This document shows positions 1 through 8,129 of a stretch of DNA of 64,000 nt, piece after piece. Each line of letters begins with the position of its first letter. Positions within the stretch are counted from its first letter, which is position 1. Below the pieces are notes generated by a model that was not told the origin of the DNA, searched no databases, and saw only the letters and a program-made list of their open reading frames with translations. The DNA lies in contig NZ_JACSQF010000009.1 in the NCBI RefSeq assembly GCF_014836755.1, positions 134,272 through 198,271 of the forward strand, written 5' to 3'. The DNA comes from Oerskovia merdavium (GTDB taxonomy: Bacteria > Actinomycetota > Actinomycetes > Actinomycetales > Cellulomonadaceae). Made by a program: the position numbers and the translations under genes.

Positions 1-391
1 CGTTGAGCGCGTTCTCGTACTCCAGGGCGGACTGCATGAGCTCGTCCTCGGTCACGAAGCCGTCCCACTCGCGCAGGTACGGCCTGTCGAAGTCGATTCC
101 GTTGCTGCACTCGACGTCGTCGTGCCAGTCCTCGTTGAAGGTGATCGAGAGATAGCACGACCAGGCTGCCGGCTGTTCGGGCGCCATCTGTTCCCACTGG
201 TACTCCAGGTCGTACTCGTCCGGGACACCCTCTTCTGGTACGTAGATCGCAGGCTCTTCGTAGTTTCCGAAGTCGTCAGTGTCGTTGGCCCAGATTCCAT
301 GGGACCCGCTTCCGCCCGGGGCATAGGCGGCGCAGCCCGTCGTCAGGAGTCCCAGGAAAGACAAGACGACGACCCCGGCTGTTTTCCGCAC
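1..391 (-). CDS. Putative lipoprotein, 3' end cut off by window edge
   Basis: The frame opens at a GTG (389-391) preceded by GGGAG nine bases upstream and stays open to the window edge, giving about 130 residues. Residues 1-20 form a bacterial lipoprotein signal: a short basic start, a hydrophobic stretch and the lipobox LTTGC with Cys20 as the lipidation site. The exported part is acidic and rich in Trp, Tyr, Asp and Glu, with two further cysteines. No family was recognised. It is likely anchored to the outer face of the membrane. The C-terminus lies outside the window, so the function cannot be judged. Confidence 0.7.
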   Translation of the reverse strand, partial: MRKTAGVVVLSFLGLLTTGCAAYAPGGSGSHGIWANDTDDFGNYEEPAIYVPEEGVPDEYDLEYQWEQMAPEQPAAWSCYLSITFNEDWHDDVECSNGIDFDRPYLREWDGFVTEDELMQSALEYENALN

Positions 392-485
392 CGCGTTCCG
401 CTCCCTTCTACGCTTCGATCGTCTTGTGCTCAGCGGCCCGATATTAGTCACCTCCGTCACCGTCGGACAGGGTCGGCCGGGTGAA

Positions 486-1007
486 CTATCCGAAGAATCC
501 CGCGACCACGACAGAGACGAGACACGCCGCGATCGACGAGACGAGCATCGGGGCGGCTCGCCGACGGGCATCCCGTCGGAGGCGCCCGGTCTCCGATGCT
601 CTCTCGGCCTCCCAGGCCGCGACGAGCCCCGGGTACGCGGCGGTCGCGCGGTCGAACTCGACGTTGAGACGAGCCTGGCGTTCTGCCTGATCGGCCCGCG
701 CGCGAACCATCTCGGCGACCCAGACCTCGTGGTCCGGGTTCACCTGGTGGGCGTAGCGCGGGCCGTAGCGCTTGATGCACGTCGAGCCGACCCGGGCTCG
801 CATGCTCTCGCCGTTGGTCAGCGGCCGGCCACAGATCACGCACACCCGCGAGAGCAGCGGGATCTGCCGCGGAGGCTCGCGCCGGACGCGCCCCAGCTTC
901 GCGACCGTGCGATGCGGCCGGCGTGGGCGACGGTAGTCCAGGTGTCGGCCGAAGAGGACAGCGCTCACCACGAACCAGATGAGGCTCGAGAGCAGGGCGA
1001 CCGCCAC
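486..1007 (-). CDS. DUF6011-like zinc-ribbon membrane protein
   Basis: The 173-residue product has a hydrophobic N-terminus, a cytoplasmic core with CVICGRPLTNGESM followed by GSTC (a C-x2-C...C pattern typical of DUF6011-type putative zinc-binding segments), an arginine-rich helical stretch, and a C-terminal membrane segment (about residues 155-172). The GTG at 1005-1007 is only the first start codon in this frame. Upstream, the same frame encodes a second hydrophobic run with no start codon, while an ATG at 1168 with AGGA close upstream opens in another frame. The true protein therefore probably begins at 1168, with an indel near 1070-1095. The function is unknown. Confidence 0.65.
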   Translation of the reverse strand: MAVALLSSLIWFVVSAVLFGRHLDYRRPRRPHRTVAKLGRVRREPPRQIPLLSRVCVICGRPLTNGESMRARVGSTCIKRYGPRYAHQVNPDHEVWVAEMVRARADQAERQARLNVEFDRATAAYPGLVAAWEAERASETGRLRRDARRRAAPMLVSSIAACLVSVVVAGFFG

Positions 1008-1260
1008 AGCGGGTCCTCCGAGGAGCCCGAGGGCGCCGACCAGGAGGGCGGCGACCAGCAGCAGCCAGCGCTTCCGGCCCGACGGCGCCGGGCCCGTTCG
1101 TGGATCGGGTCCGCGGGGGCGGCACCCGCCTCGGGCGCCACGTCAGTGACGCCGGCGTGATGGTTCATGACTTCCTGCTGTCGGGTGAAGGGTGCGGCGG
1201 GCAGGGGAGATCGGGCGACGACGACATCGCCGCCTCCGGGAGGGTCGGTCGAAATGAGCG

Positions 1261-1327
1261 GTGATCGAGATGCGGCGAACGGGGGCTGATCAGGCGCAAT
1301 GGCCCCCGTGAGCCGCATCTCGATCAC
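1261..1327. repeat. Long perfect inverted repeat, 16-bp arms
   Basis: Positions 1261-1276 and 1312-1327 are exact reverse complements (16 bp). Nested inside, 1279-1286 and 1302-1309 pair over another 8 bp, separated from the outer arms by a GA/GA internal mismatch. The element lies just downstream of hsdS and upstream of the zinc-ribbon gene. It could end transcription of the hsd operon, although no T-run follows, or it could be a mobile or regulatory palindrome. Confidence 0.75.
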
Positions 1328-1357
1328 ACAGGATCGCGGCGGCGTCGCGGATCGCGG

Positions 1358-2542
1358 TCAGGCGACCTCGGAGACGGCGCGCTCGGCATCCTTGACACGG
1401 AGCTTGCCGGACATGAGCTGCGGGAGCAGGGCGTCGCGGGTGGCGGCGAGGGTGCGGCTCTCGTCACGGCTCGAGATCGCCCGCAAGCCGAGTGCATCGA
1501 TCTGCCCAACCAGCACATCACTCATGACACGAGGGTCTGGGACGAGCGTCGACAGCATCTCAGCCGGCTTGACGCGCTGATGGCTCCCAGAGGTTCCGGC
1601 GACCATCGCCTCAAGAGCCGATCCGAAAGCAGGCTGCGACGTCAGCGCCCAGAGCAACGTTGTCGACGAGAACCTCGGCCGAAGGGTGACGAACTCCGTC
1701 GAAGCCAGGGAAGTCAACGGCGAGATAGTCGGGATATTCCAGACCCGGGGAAACCGCGGGTTCAGCTTCGACACGAGGACGCTCGGTTCCCCAACGAGGA
1801 ACTTGTTGCTCTTGATCTCCTGCGGACCGACGACCTCGGGCTCGATCCCCGCATCAAAGGCCGGCAAGCTGAAGTGGGCCACCCTGTCATCTGCAAGCCC
1901 GTCAGGGTTCACCGTGGTCTTGATGTGCTCAACGATCTCACCGAGCGGGACCGTAACGGGCACAGCCGAAGCGAGTGTCCGCGCAAGGTCCTCGGCCGTG
2001 GAGGCAAGCTTGGTGTTGGCCGCGATCTTGTCGTCGAGCGCACCGAGCACCGCGGCAACGGCACGCTGCCGGTCGAGGGGAGGCATCAGAAGGCGATGTT
2101 CACCGATCTGACGACTGCTGATATGCGGAATAGATGTGCCGGTTTGCACCGATACGACATACTCCGCAAAAGTCGCGTTGTTCACCGCATAACCCAAGAA
2201 TCTCTGATCCACCTCCCCTTTGGCTCGAAGACGCGCCACACGTTGCACCAGAAGCGAAGGGGTGTCGGATTCCTGAACTACTGCACATTTCAACCCAGCG
2301 CCTACCCATGGCCGGTCCATGGCAAGAACAACATCATGGGGCCTCAGGCTGTACATCGCTTCGCGCGTCGATGGGTCCATCCACTTCACACCATCCCATT
2401 TCGCAACGCCCTGCCCAACGTTGTCTCCGCGCAGAAGCCTGTGACTTCCAGAATCCCGAAAGTCGGAACTCTTAAACGGAAATCCGCAGACGATATCCGC
2501 CGAATCGGCAAGTGTTGACTCGCGCCACCCCTCCGGGATCAC
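1358..2542 (-). CDS. hsdS: Type I DNA modification specificity subunit HsdS
   Basis: This 394-residue protein would give a type I methyltransferase its target sequence. It starts at a GTG that overlaps the hsdM stop (GTGA), so the two are translationally coupled. Two target-recognition domains are visible, beginning near residues 1 (IPEGWRESTLADSADIV) and 195. Each is followed by a conserved helical spacer: PPLDRQRAVAAVLGALDDKI at 154-173, and a C-terminal repeat (about 350-385) ending in LLPQLMSGKLRV. That is the classic half-repeat layout of HsdS, which binds two HsdM copies. The open frame continues upstream through hsdM, but that part is antisense-like noise. Confidence 0.93.
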   Translation of the reverse strand: MIPEGWRESTLADSADIVCGFPFKSSDFRDSGSHRLLRGDNVGQGVAKWDGVKWMDPSTREAMYSLRPHDVVLAMDRPWVGAGLKCAVVQESDTPSLLVQRVARLRAKGEVDQRFLGYAVNNATFAEYVVSVQTGTSIPHISSRQIGEHRLLMPPLDRQRAVAAVLGALDDKIAANTKLASTAEDLARTLASAVPVTVPLGEIVEHIKTTVNPDGLADDRVAHFSLPAFDAGIEPEVVGPQEIKSNKFLVGEPSVLVSKLNPRFPRVWNIPTISPLTSLASTEFVTLRPRFSSTTLLWALTSQPAFGSALEAMVAGTSGSHQRVKPAEMLSTLVPDPRVMSDVLVGQIDALGLRAISSRDESRTLAATRDALLPQLMSGKLRVKDAERAVSEVA

Positions 2543-4236
2543 AGAACCCTCCCCAGCTGCTCCCGCACCACGGCCTCGAGCCGTGCCGACTCCTCGAACT
2601 GCTCGAAGAGCTCGCCCGTCAGCCGCGCGATCTTGTCCTCGATGGGCTCGCCGTCGTCCTCGACCTCGGCGGCCCCGACGTAGCGTCCGGGCGTGAGCGC
2701 GTATCCCGCGTCCTTGATCTCGGCCAGGCTCACGGAGCGGGCGAAGCCCAGCTCGTCGTCGTACACCGCTCCCGCGGCAACCGCCGAGGGGGTGCCACGC
2801 CACGCGTGGTAGGTCCCCGCGATCTTGGCGATGTCGTCGTCGGACAGCGCGCGCTCGGCTCGGTCGACCATGTACCCGAGGTTGCGGGCGTCGATGAACA
2901 GCACCTGCCCGGTGCGATCCACAGAACCGCGAGCGCCCGCCGTCTTGTCCTTGGCGAAGAACCAGACGCACACGGGGATGCCCGTGGAGCGGAAGAGCTG
3001 GGTCGGCAGCGCGACCATGCAGCTCACGAGGTCGGCCTCGACGATCTGCGCGCGGATCTCGCCCTCGCCGCCCGAGTTGGACGACATGGACCCGTTGGCC
3101 ATGACCACGGCCGCATACCCGGTAGGCGTCAGCTTGGAGAGGATGTGCTGGATCCACGCGTAGTTCGCATTGCCCACGGGCGGAACACCGAAGCGCCAGC
3201 GCGGGTCCGACTCCGAGCGCGACCAGTCCTTGATGTTGAACGGCGGGTTGGACATGACGTAGTCCATCGGGGTGTCCGCGTGCTGGTCGCGCGCGAACGT
3301 GTCCCCCCAGCGGGGCCCCAGGTTGCCCGTGAGACCGTGGATCGCGAGGTTCATCTTCGCGAGGCGCCACGTGCGCTCGTTGAGCTCCTGGCCGTAGACC
3401 GAGATCTCCTGCGGGCTTCCGCCGTGCTTCTCGATGAACTTCTCGGCCTGCACGAACATGCCGCCCGACCCGCACGCCGGGTCGTACACGCGCCCGCTGT
3501 ACGGCTCGAGGACCTCCACGAGGACCCGCACCACGCCCGCGGGCGTGTAGAACTCGCCGCCGCGCTTGCCCTCGGCGCGCGCGAACTTCTCCAGGAAGTA
3601 CTCGTACACCTCGCCCAGCAGGTCGCGCGCCTTGGACGCGCCCTGACCCGTGAAGCGCGTCGAGTTGAACAGGTCGAGCAGCTCGCCCAGGCGTCGCTGC
3701 TCCACGTTGTCACGGTTGAAGATGCGCGGCAGCGTGGCCGCGAGCGACGGGTTGGACCCCATGATCTGGTCCATGGCGTCGTCGATCAGCTGCCCGATCG
3801 GCGCGAACGGCTCGCCCATGGCCGCCGGCCGGCCCTTCGCGTTCTCCGCGAGGTATCCCCAACGTGCGCGGACGGGGATCCAGAAGACCCCAGCTCTCGT
3901 GTACTCGTCGATGTCCTCGAGGAACTGCTGGCTCTGCTCCTCGCTCAGGCCGTCGGCGGCGAGCTCCGCGAGGATCTCGCCGCGACGCTCCTCGAACGCG
4001 TCCGAGACGTACTTGAGGAACACGAGCCCCAGGATCACGTCCTTGTACTGCGAGGCGTCCATGGAGCCGCGGAGCTTGTCCGCGGCCTTCCACAGCGTGT
4101 CCTTGAGCTCCTTCATCGACGAAGGAGCTGAGGGAGCCGCCTTGCTCGTGGCTGCTGCCTTGGTGCGGGGAGGCACTTGTCCTGCTTTCTTCGGGGTCGT
4201 GGGGACGTCGAACAGGGTCGGGGCGTCGTCAGGCAT
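2539..4236 (-). CDS. hsdM: Type I N6-adenine DNA methyltransferase HsdM
   Basis: The 565-residue catalytic subunit transfers a methyl group from S-adenosylmethionine to adenine N6. Residues 1-40 are a Pro/Ala/Lys-rich extension. The HsdM N-terminal helical domain follows (about 41-190), then the methylase fold with GEFYTP (227-232), motif I DPACGSGG (252-259) and motif IV NPPF (330-333). All catalytic motifs are intact. The start overlaps the end of the upstream HTH/methylase-like gene by 8 bp and the stop overlaps hsdS by 4 bp. No motor/restriction subunit gene (hsdR) is present next to it, so the set may modify without cutting or may act with an HsdR encoded elsewhere. Confidence 0.95.
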   Translation of the reverse strand: MPDDAPTLFDVPTTPKKAGQVPPRTKAAATSKAAPSAPSSMKELKDTLWKAADKLRGSMDASQYKDVILGLVFLKYVSDAFEERRGEILAELAADGLSEEQSQQFLEDIDEYTRAGVFWIPVRARWGYLAENAKGRPAAMGEPFAPIGQLIDDAMDQIMGSNPSLAATLPRIFNRDNVEQRRLGELLDLFNSTRFTGQGASKARDLLGEVYEYFLEKFARAEGKRGGEFYTPAGVVRVLVEVLEPYSGRVYDPACGSGGMFVQAEKFIEKHGGSPQEISVYGQELNERTWRLAKMNLAIHGLTGNLGPRWGDTFARDQHADTPMDYVMSNPPFNIKDWSRSESDPRWRFGVPPVGNANYAWIQHILSKLTPTGYAAVVMANGSMSSNSGGEGEIRAQIVEADLVSCMVALPTQLFRSTGIPVCVWFFAKDKTAGARGSVDRTGQVLFIDARNLGYMVDRAERALSDDDIAKIAGTYHAWRGTPSAVAAGAVYDDELGFARSVSLAEIKDAGYALTPGRYVGAAEVEDDGEPIEDKIARLTGELFEQFEESARLEAVVREQLGRVL

Positions 4237-6268
4237 TGTCCACCGTTCGGAGCTGGATGAGGGCGTCGGCGACGCCCCGGGTCAGGGTCGTGCGGAGCTC
4301 GGCGAGGCGTCGGGCCTCGTCGAGCACCAGGGTTTCGCGCTGCCCGACGGCGGCGAGCAGCTCTTCGAGAGCGCTCACCTGGTCCTCGGGGACCTCGCGC
4401 ACCTCCCACGTGCGCCACCGCTTGGCGGTCGCACGCTGGGACGTGATGTCCTCGGCGAGGACGTGCGGGACGAGGCCAGGGGCTCGCGCCCGGTCGATGC
4501 GCAGCACCTGCGCCGGGAACTCGACCACGGACAGTCCGACGTGGTCGACCACTGCGGCCGGGTAGGGCGCGGTGCAGAAGATCACGTCGCCAGGCTCGGT
4601 GTACCGGGCGGCCGGGAGCGTCGAGAACGTGAGCCGGTCCATTCGACGGTCGCCGAGGATCACGTCACCGGTCAGCTCGGCAGGACCGACGACCGGCACC
4701 TCTCCGACCGCACCGACGGCGCGGGGGTCCAGCCGGTTCCCGGAGATCCTGCGCACGCCATCGCGGGCCTCGACCGACCGGAGCGTCTCGCGGCGCGGGT
4801 CTCGCCCCGGGCCGGGGACGACGGACTCGGCCCCCGCGAGCCCGAGACCTGTGGCGAGCTCGTGGGCATGCACGGCCGCGCGGCCGCCGTCGTCCCGCTG
4901 TCCGACTCGGAGCTGGCGGAAGTCCACCGAGAGGTCGCTCTGCAGGGCGACGAGCGCGGACGTGTACGCGAACCGTGTGAAGCGGAAGGCGTGCGCCCGC
5001 ACGTCGGCGAACGTCCCCTGCGCAGCGACGACGTCGGTCACCAGGTCGTCGACCACGCCCCCGTCGAGCGCTCCCCCGGTGACGCGCTCGCCCGCGAGGT
5101 CCGAGACGGTCGTCCACTGCTTGGCAAGCCTGACGTCGGCGGGCGGGTCTCCCAGGACCCAGATCGCGAGGCGTTCGCGAGAACGCCCGGGCAGAAGGCC
5201 GGCGGGAAGCTCGACGACGCTCCGCACCTGGTCGTTGCGCAGCAGGCTGGACCGGAGCTTCTCCGCCTCGCCGTCGACCGCTCCCACGAGCGCGCCCGCG
5301 GGCCCCAGCACGACGGCGAACCGGCCGGGCTCGCGCTGCACGGCGAGGGTCTCGACCGCGCGCAGGACCTCGTCGTCGGACCACGGGGGGCTGCCGACGG
5401 GAGGGAGCTGCGCCACGATCGTCGCGCCGGGCGAGACGGCGTGACCCACGGCGTCGTCGGCGTCGAGGTCCAGCACGCGGACGCCGAGAACACCCAGGCG
5501 CCTGCGCGCGAGCCGGGTCGCGGGATCCGTGCGCACGCCGGGCACGGCGCAGGCCGGGGCGTCGTGGTCACCGTTCGCGTCGCTCCCTGCCCGGACTGCT
5601 GCCACCAGCAGGTCGCCGCAGTCGGCGTGCGGGTTGGCGAGCATGAGCGGCCCGCGCCCGGACGTGAGCGCCAGGACGATCCTGCCCACGACGTCGAGGG
5701 CTCCGTCGGATGCTGCCGACTCGGTGAGCGTCCTGCGTCCGGCCCTGTGCCGGTCGAGCAGGACGGCCTCGAGCGCGCCCGCCGGTGTGTAGGCGGCGTC
5801 GGCCGCCGTGTCGGCCAGCTCGCACAGGTCGCCCAGCCGGTCGCCCAGCGCCTCGATCTCCGAGTAGGCCAGGTGGTCGTCGGGGTCCACCTCGTCGGCG
5901 AGGTCGAGCACCTCTGCACGACCGAGCGCGCCGAGGAGCTCACCCGTCTGTGCCTTGAGGTAGAGCAGCGACGTGAGGCCGTCGAGCGCCACGTCCGCGT
6001 CGAGGCCGGGGACCTCGTCCAGCGCGGCCCTCATCGCGACGTCGGCCGCGAACGAGGGGTTTCGGCCGAGTCCGCTGCGCTCGATCCACGCCGTCACCTC
6101 GGAGGCCCGGAACCGCTGCTGGTCACGACGGGTAGCGACCGCCTCGGGGAACGGCGAGGCCGCCGTCGCGTACCGCCGGCGCCACATGGAGACCACGGGG
6201 CGCTGCACGTGCGCCAGCTCGGCGATGTCCGGCAGCGACAGCGTGAGGGAGTCGAGGACCGACGGCAC
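4229..6268 (-). CDS. HTH / degenerate N6-methylase / HsdS-like fusion protein
   Basis: This is the first gene of the modification operon. The frame is open to an ATG at 6352, but the GTG at 6266-6268 has an ideal ribosome-binding site (AAGGGAG, 5-nt spacing) and gives 679 residues. Order: a helix-turn-helix at about 12-34 (PDIAELAHVQRPVVSMWRRR), a helical region, then an HsdM-like domain that keeps YTPAG (160-164). Motif I is degraded to ANPHADCGDLL (211-221; DPACGSGG expected) and motif IV to QLPPV (NPPF expected), so catalysis looks lost. The last 230 residues resemble an HsdS recognition domain with a helical spacer. It may be a regulator, a scaffold or an alternative specificity subunit. 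The role is inferred. Confidence 0.75.
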   Translation of the reverse strand: MPSVLDSLTLSLPDIAELAHVQRPVVSMWRRRYATAASPFPEAVATRRDQQRFRASEVTAWIERSGLGRNPSFAADVAMRAALDEVPGLDADVALDGLTSLLYLKAQTGELLGALGRAEVLDLADEVDPDDHLAYSEIEALGDRLGDLCELADTAADAAYTPAGALEAVLLDRHRAGRRTLTESAASDGALDVVGRIVLALTSGRGPLMLANPHADCGDLLVAAVRAGSDANGDHDAPACAVPGVRTDPATRLARRRLGVLGVRVLDLDADDAVGHAVSPGATIVAQLPPVGSPPWSDDEVLRAVETLAVQREPGRFAVVLGPAGALVGAVDGEAEKLRSSLLRNDQVRSVVELPAGLLPGRSRERLAIWVLGDPPADVRLAKQWTTVSDLAGERVTGGALDGGVVDDLVTDVVAAQGTFADVRAHAFRFTRFAYTSALVALQSDLSVDFRQLRVGQRDDGGRAAVHAHELATGLGLAGAESVVPGPGRDPRRETLRSVEARDGVRRISGNRLDPRAVGAVGEVPVVGPAELTGDVILGDRRMDRLTFSTLPAARYTEPGDVIFCTAPYPAAVVDHVGLSVVEFPAQVLRIDRARAPGLVPHVLAEDITSQRATAKRWRTWEVREVPEDQVSALEELLAAVGQRETLVLDEARRLAELRTTLTRGVADALIQLRTVDNA

Positions 6269-6368
6269 AGCAGCTCCCTTCATCAGGACCGGTAGGTGAG
6301 CGAGCTCGTCGGGCAAGCTCGCTGGAAGGACAGTAGCGCCTCCCCGATCCATTTCTGCCGCGCAACGC

Positions 6369-6384
6369 GATAAGCCGGGTTATC
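6369..6384. promoter_or_regulatory. Palindrome GATAA-N6-TTATC in divergent promoter region
   Basis: GATAA (6369-6373) and TTATC (6380-6384) form an inverted repeat around a six-base GC spacer. It lies about 100 bp upstream of the HTH/methylase-like start and shares a 217-bp divergent region with the zinc-ribbon gene. It is a candidate operator, possibly for the HTH protein itself. No binding evidence exists. Confidence 0.35.
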
Positions 6385-6433
6385 AGTTCGGCGGTGGCTC
6401 TTCCTCGTCGACTCGACCAGGCTCGTCTCAGTC

Positions 6434-6449
6434 GATCACCTCCGTGATC
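6434..6449. promoter_or_regulatory. Palindrome GATCAC-N4-GTGATC upstream of zinc-ribbon gene
   Basis: A perfect 6+6 bp inverted repeat lies 36 bp before the ATG at 6486. It could be a second operator or an mRNA hairpin in the leader of the small-protein operon. Confidence 0.3.
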
Positions 6450-6485
6450 ACCGCTCCGGCCACGAGCCGGGAAGGGAGGGCACGC

Positions 6486-6632
6486 ATGAGCCACGTCAGG
6501 TGCCGTTGCGGACACGTCTACCGCATCCTCGGCGGCCGCGGCCTGTGTCCGCGCTGCGTCTCGCTGACGCCGCCGGCCTCCCCGACCGTCCCGCACGAGC
6601 CGGCCGACCGTCCCCGAGAGGACCAGCCATGA
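6486..6632 (+). CDS. 48-residue zinc-ribbon microprotein
   Basis: The ATG at 6486 follows GGGAGGG with good spacing. Two cysteine pairs, CRCG (6-9) and CPRC (21-24), are placed as in a rubredoxin-type zinc knuckle, followed by a Pro-rich tail. The stop overlaps the next ATG (ATGA), so it is coupled to the DUF3892-like gene. No known function; it may bind zinc and a protein or nucleic-acid partner. Confidence 0.65.
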   Translation: MSHVRCRCGHVYRILGGRGLCPRCVSLTPPASPTVPHEPADRPREDQP

Positions 6633-6907
6633 ACTACCTCCGCTCCGTCCGCGTCGCCCACCTGGGCACCTCGAGCCAGCACATCACCGAGCTGGGATGG
6701 TCCTCGACGACCACCGGCCAGCTCTCCCGTGCCACGCGCGACCAGGTCCACGCGTGGATCGTCACGGGCCACACCTTCCGCTCGCTGAGCCCTCAGGGAA
6801 ACCAGGCGGACGTGGTCGCCAGGACGTCACCCTCCGGGACCCGCTACGTCGCCACGGTCGCCGACGGCCGCGAGACGAACAACCTGCTCAACCTCCCGCG
6901 CTTCTGA
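6629..6907 (+). CDS. DUF3892-like small protein, copy 1
   Basis: The 92-residue protein starts at an ATG overlapping the previous stop, with AGAGGA upstream. It has the layout of DUF3892-type proteins: an N-terminal strand with a histidine, a polar helix (about 40-50), a G-T/E-x-F-R turn, a strand ADVVAR, and a C-terminal YVATVADGRETNNLLNLPRF-like end. It shares the ADVVAR core and the N-L-P-R-F ending with the gene directly downstream, so the pair arose by tandem duplication. The function is unknown. Confidence 0.65.
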   Translation: MNYLRSVRVAHLGTSSQHITELGWSSTTTGQLSRATRDQVHAWIVTGHTFRSLSPQGNQADVVARTSPSGTRYVATVADGRETNNLLNLPRF

Positions 6908-6912
6908 CGCTC

Positions 6913-7224
6913 ATGCCGTTCATCCGCGCGATCCGCACCCTGCCACACGACACCGACACCGCCGTCGCGCCCCCGGGCACAGAAGCGGCCGAGCACGTGG
7001 TCGCCGTCCTCCACTCGGTCACGACCACAGGCCCGACGACCACGACCAGCGTCATCGGCGTCCACCGCCGGATCGTCTCCGGCGAGCGCTTCCGCACGTT
7101 CGACGAACGCAACCACCACCAGGCCGACGTCGTCGCCCGGATCGGTCCGGACGGGCGACGCCTGCTCGCGACGACGATCGACGGCCGCACGACCCAGCAC
7201 CTCAGGAACCTGCCGCGCTTCTGA
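6913..7224 (+). CDS. DUF3892-like small protein, copy 2
   Basis: The 103-residue protein starts 6 bp after copy 1, so the two are cotranscribed. It has the same fold signals: VVAVLHSVTTTG near residue 30, GERFRTF, HQADVVARIGPDGRRLLAT and the NLPRF ending. The N-terminus is about 10 residues longer than in copy 1. The ribosome-binding site is weak, so it may depend on translation of copy 1. No function is known for the family. Confidence 0.65.
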   Translation: MPFIRAIRTLPHDTDTAVAPPGTEAAEHVVAVLHSVTTTGPTTTTSVIGVHRRIVSGERFRTFDERNHHQADVVARIGPDGRRLLATTIDGRTTQHLRNLPRF

Positions 7225-7294
7225 CGCGCTGCACCCGGCCGAGCCCACCCTCTCGACGGCACCTCCGCCGTCGGGCCCTCACGAAGGACATCCC

Positions 7295-7960
7295 ATGAAG
7301 AACATCGACACCGCCCCCCTGTCCGTCGACCCGGCCACCGGGTCCCACGCGACCGTCACCGGTCGGTCGCGCCGGCGCCTCACGATCGCGGTGGTCGCCC
7401 TCGGGCTCGCCGTCGGCCTGACGGGCTGCGGGCTGAGCTCGGACAACCTCACCGCTACGGACGGGAATGCCGCGGACCAGCCCGCCGCCGAAGCGCCCGC
7501 TCCCGAGCCGGTCCCGGAGGCGACCCCCGAAGCACCCCCTGCCCCCGCGGGCGGGACGCGCGCCAACCCCTTCCCCGTCGGGACGACCGTCAGCAACGAG
7601 GACTGGTCCCTCGTCCTCGGCACCCCGCGCGAGGCCTGGGGGGAGATCAGCGCCGAGAACCAGTTCAACTCGCCGCCCGAGGCCGGGCTCGAGTTCTGGA
7701 TCGTCCCCGTGACGGCGACCTACCAGGGTGCGACCTCGGGCACTCCGTGGCTCGACATCACAGTGAAGTTCGTCGGCGACGACTCGGTCACCTACGAGGA
7801 CTACTGCGGCGTCATCCCGGGTGACCTCGACGAGGTCGGGGAGCTCTACGCGGGTGGTGTCGCCGAGGGCAATGTCTGCGTCGCGGTGCCCGCCGGGGCC
7901 CCGGGGCTCTGGACCGCGACCACCGGGTGGGGCGAGCCGAGCTTCTTCACGGCACGCTGA
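7295..7960 (+). CDS. Secreted lipoprotein with Pro/Ala-rich linker
   Basis: The 221-residue product has an Arg-rich N-region, a hydrophobic helix (29-42) and lipobox LTGC (Cys45). A disordered Ala/Pro/Glu linker (about 55-88) leads to a beta-rich domain resembling the DUF4352/MPT63-like immunoglobulin-like fold (GTTVSNEDWSLVLGTPREAW start and a conserved Cys pair near 170 and 195). GAAGGA precedes the ATG. The role is unknown; it likely displays a binding domain on the outer membrane face. Confidence 0.75.
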   Translation: MKNIDTAPLSVDPATGSHATVTGRSRRRLTIAVVALGLAVGLTGCGLSSDNLTATDGNAADQPAAEAPAPEPVPEATPEAPPAPAGGTRANPFPVGTTVSNEDWSLVLGTPREAWGEISAENQFNSPPEAGLEFWIVPVTATYQGATSGTPWLDITVKFVGDDSVTYEDYCGVIPGDLDEVGELYAGGVAEGNVCVAVPAGAPGLWTATTGWGEPSFFTAR

Positions 7961-7998
7961 CCGCGAGGCTCGACGGGACCCGACGGGGCTCGTCCCGC

Positions 7999-8053
7999 CG
8001 AGCACGAGGTTGCGGTCGCTCTGGGCGCCAGGGCGACCGCAACCTCGTGCTCG
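7999..8053. repeat. 26-bp hairpin with 3-nt loop (20-bp perfect arms)
   Basis: Positions 7999-8018 and 8034-8053 are exact reverse complements. Pairing continues inward (8019-8024 with 8028-8033, one G-T) to a GCG loop, making an unusually complete hairpin. It lies between two genes in the same direction. It may end the upstream lipoprotein transcript, but it has no T-run and is far longer than a usual terminator. Confidence 0.75.
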
Positions 8054-8129
8054 GCAACCCACCGGGCCGCGCCCAGCAACCGACCCGCACCGGTGGCCCC
8101 CGCAGGGCCGCGGTGCCACGATCGGTCTC

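Noticed and set aside
2512..6295. Long plus-strand open frames of 539 and 881 codons opposite hsdM and the HTH fusion
   Set aside because: Arg/Gly/Pro/Asp/His-rich without family motifs; antisense artefacts of GC-rich codon use in the real minus-strand genes.
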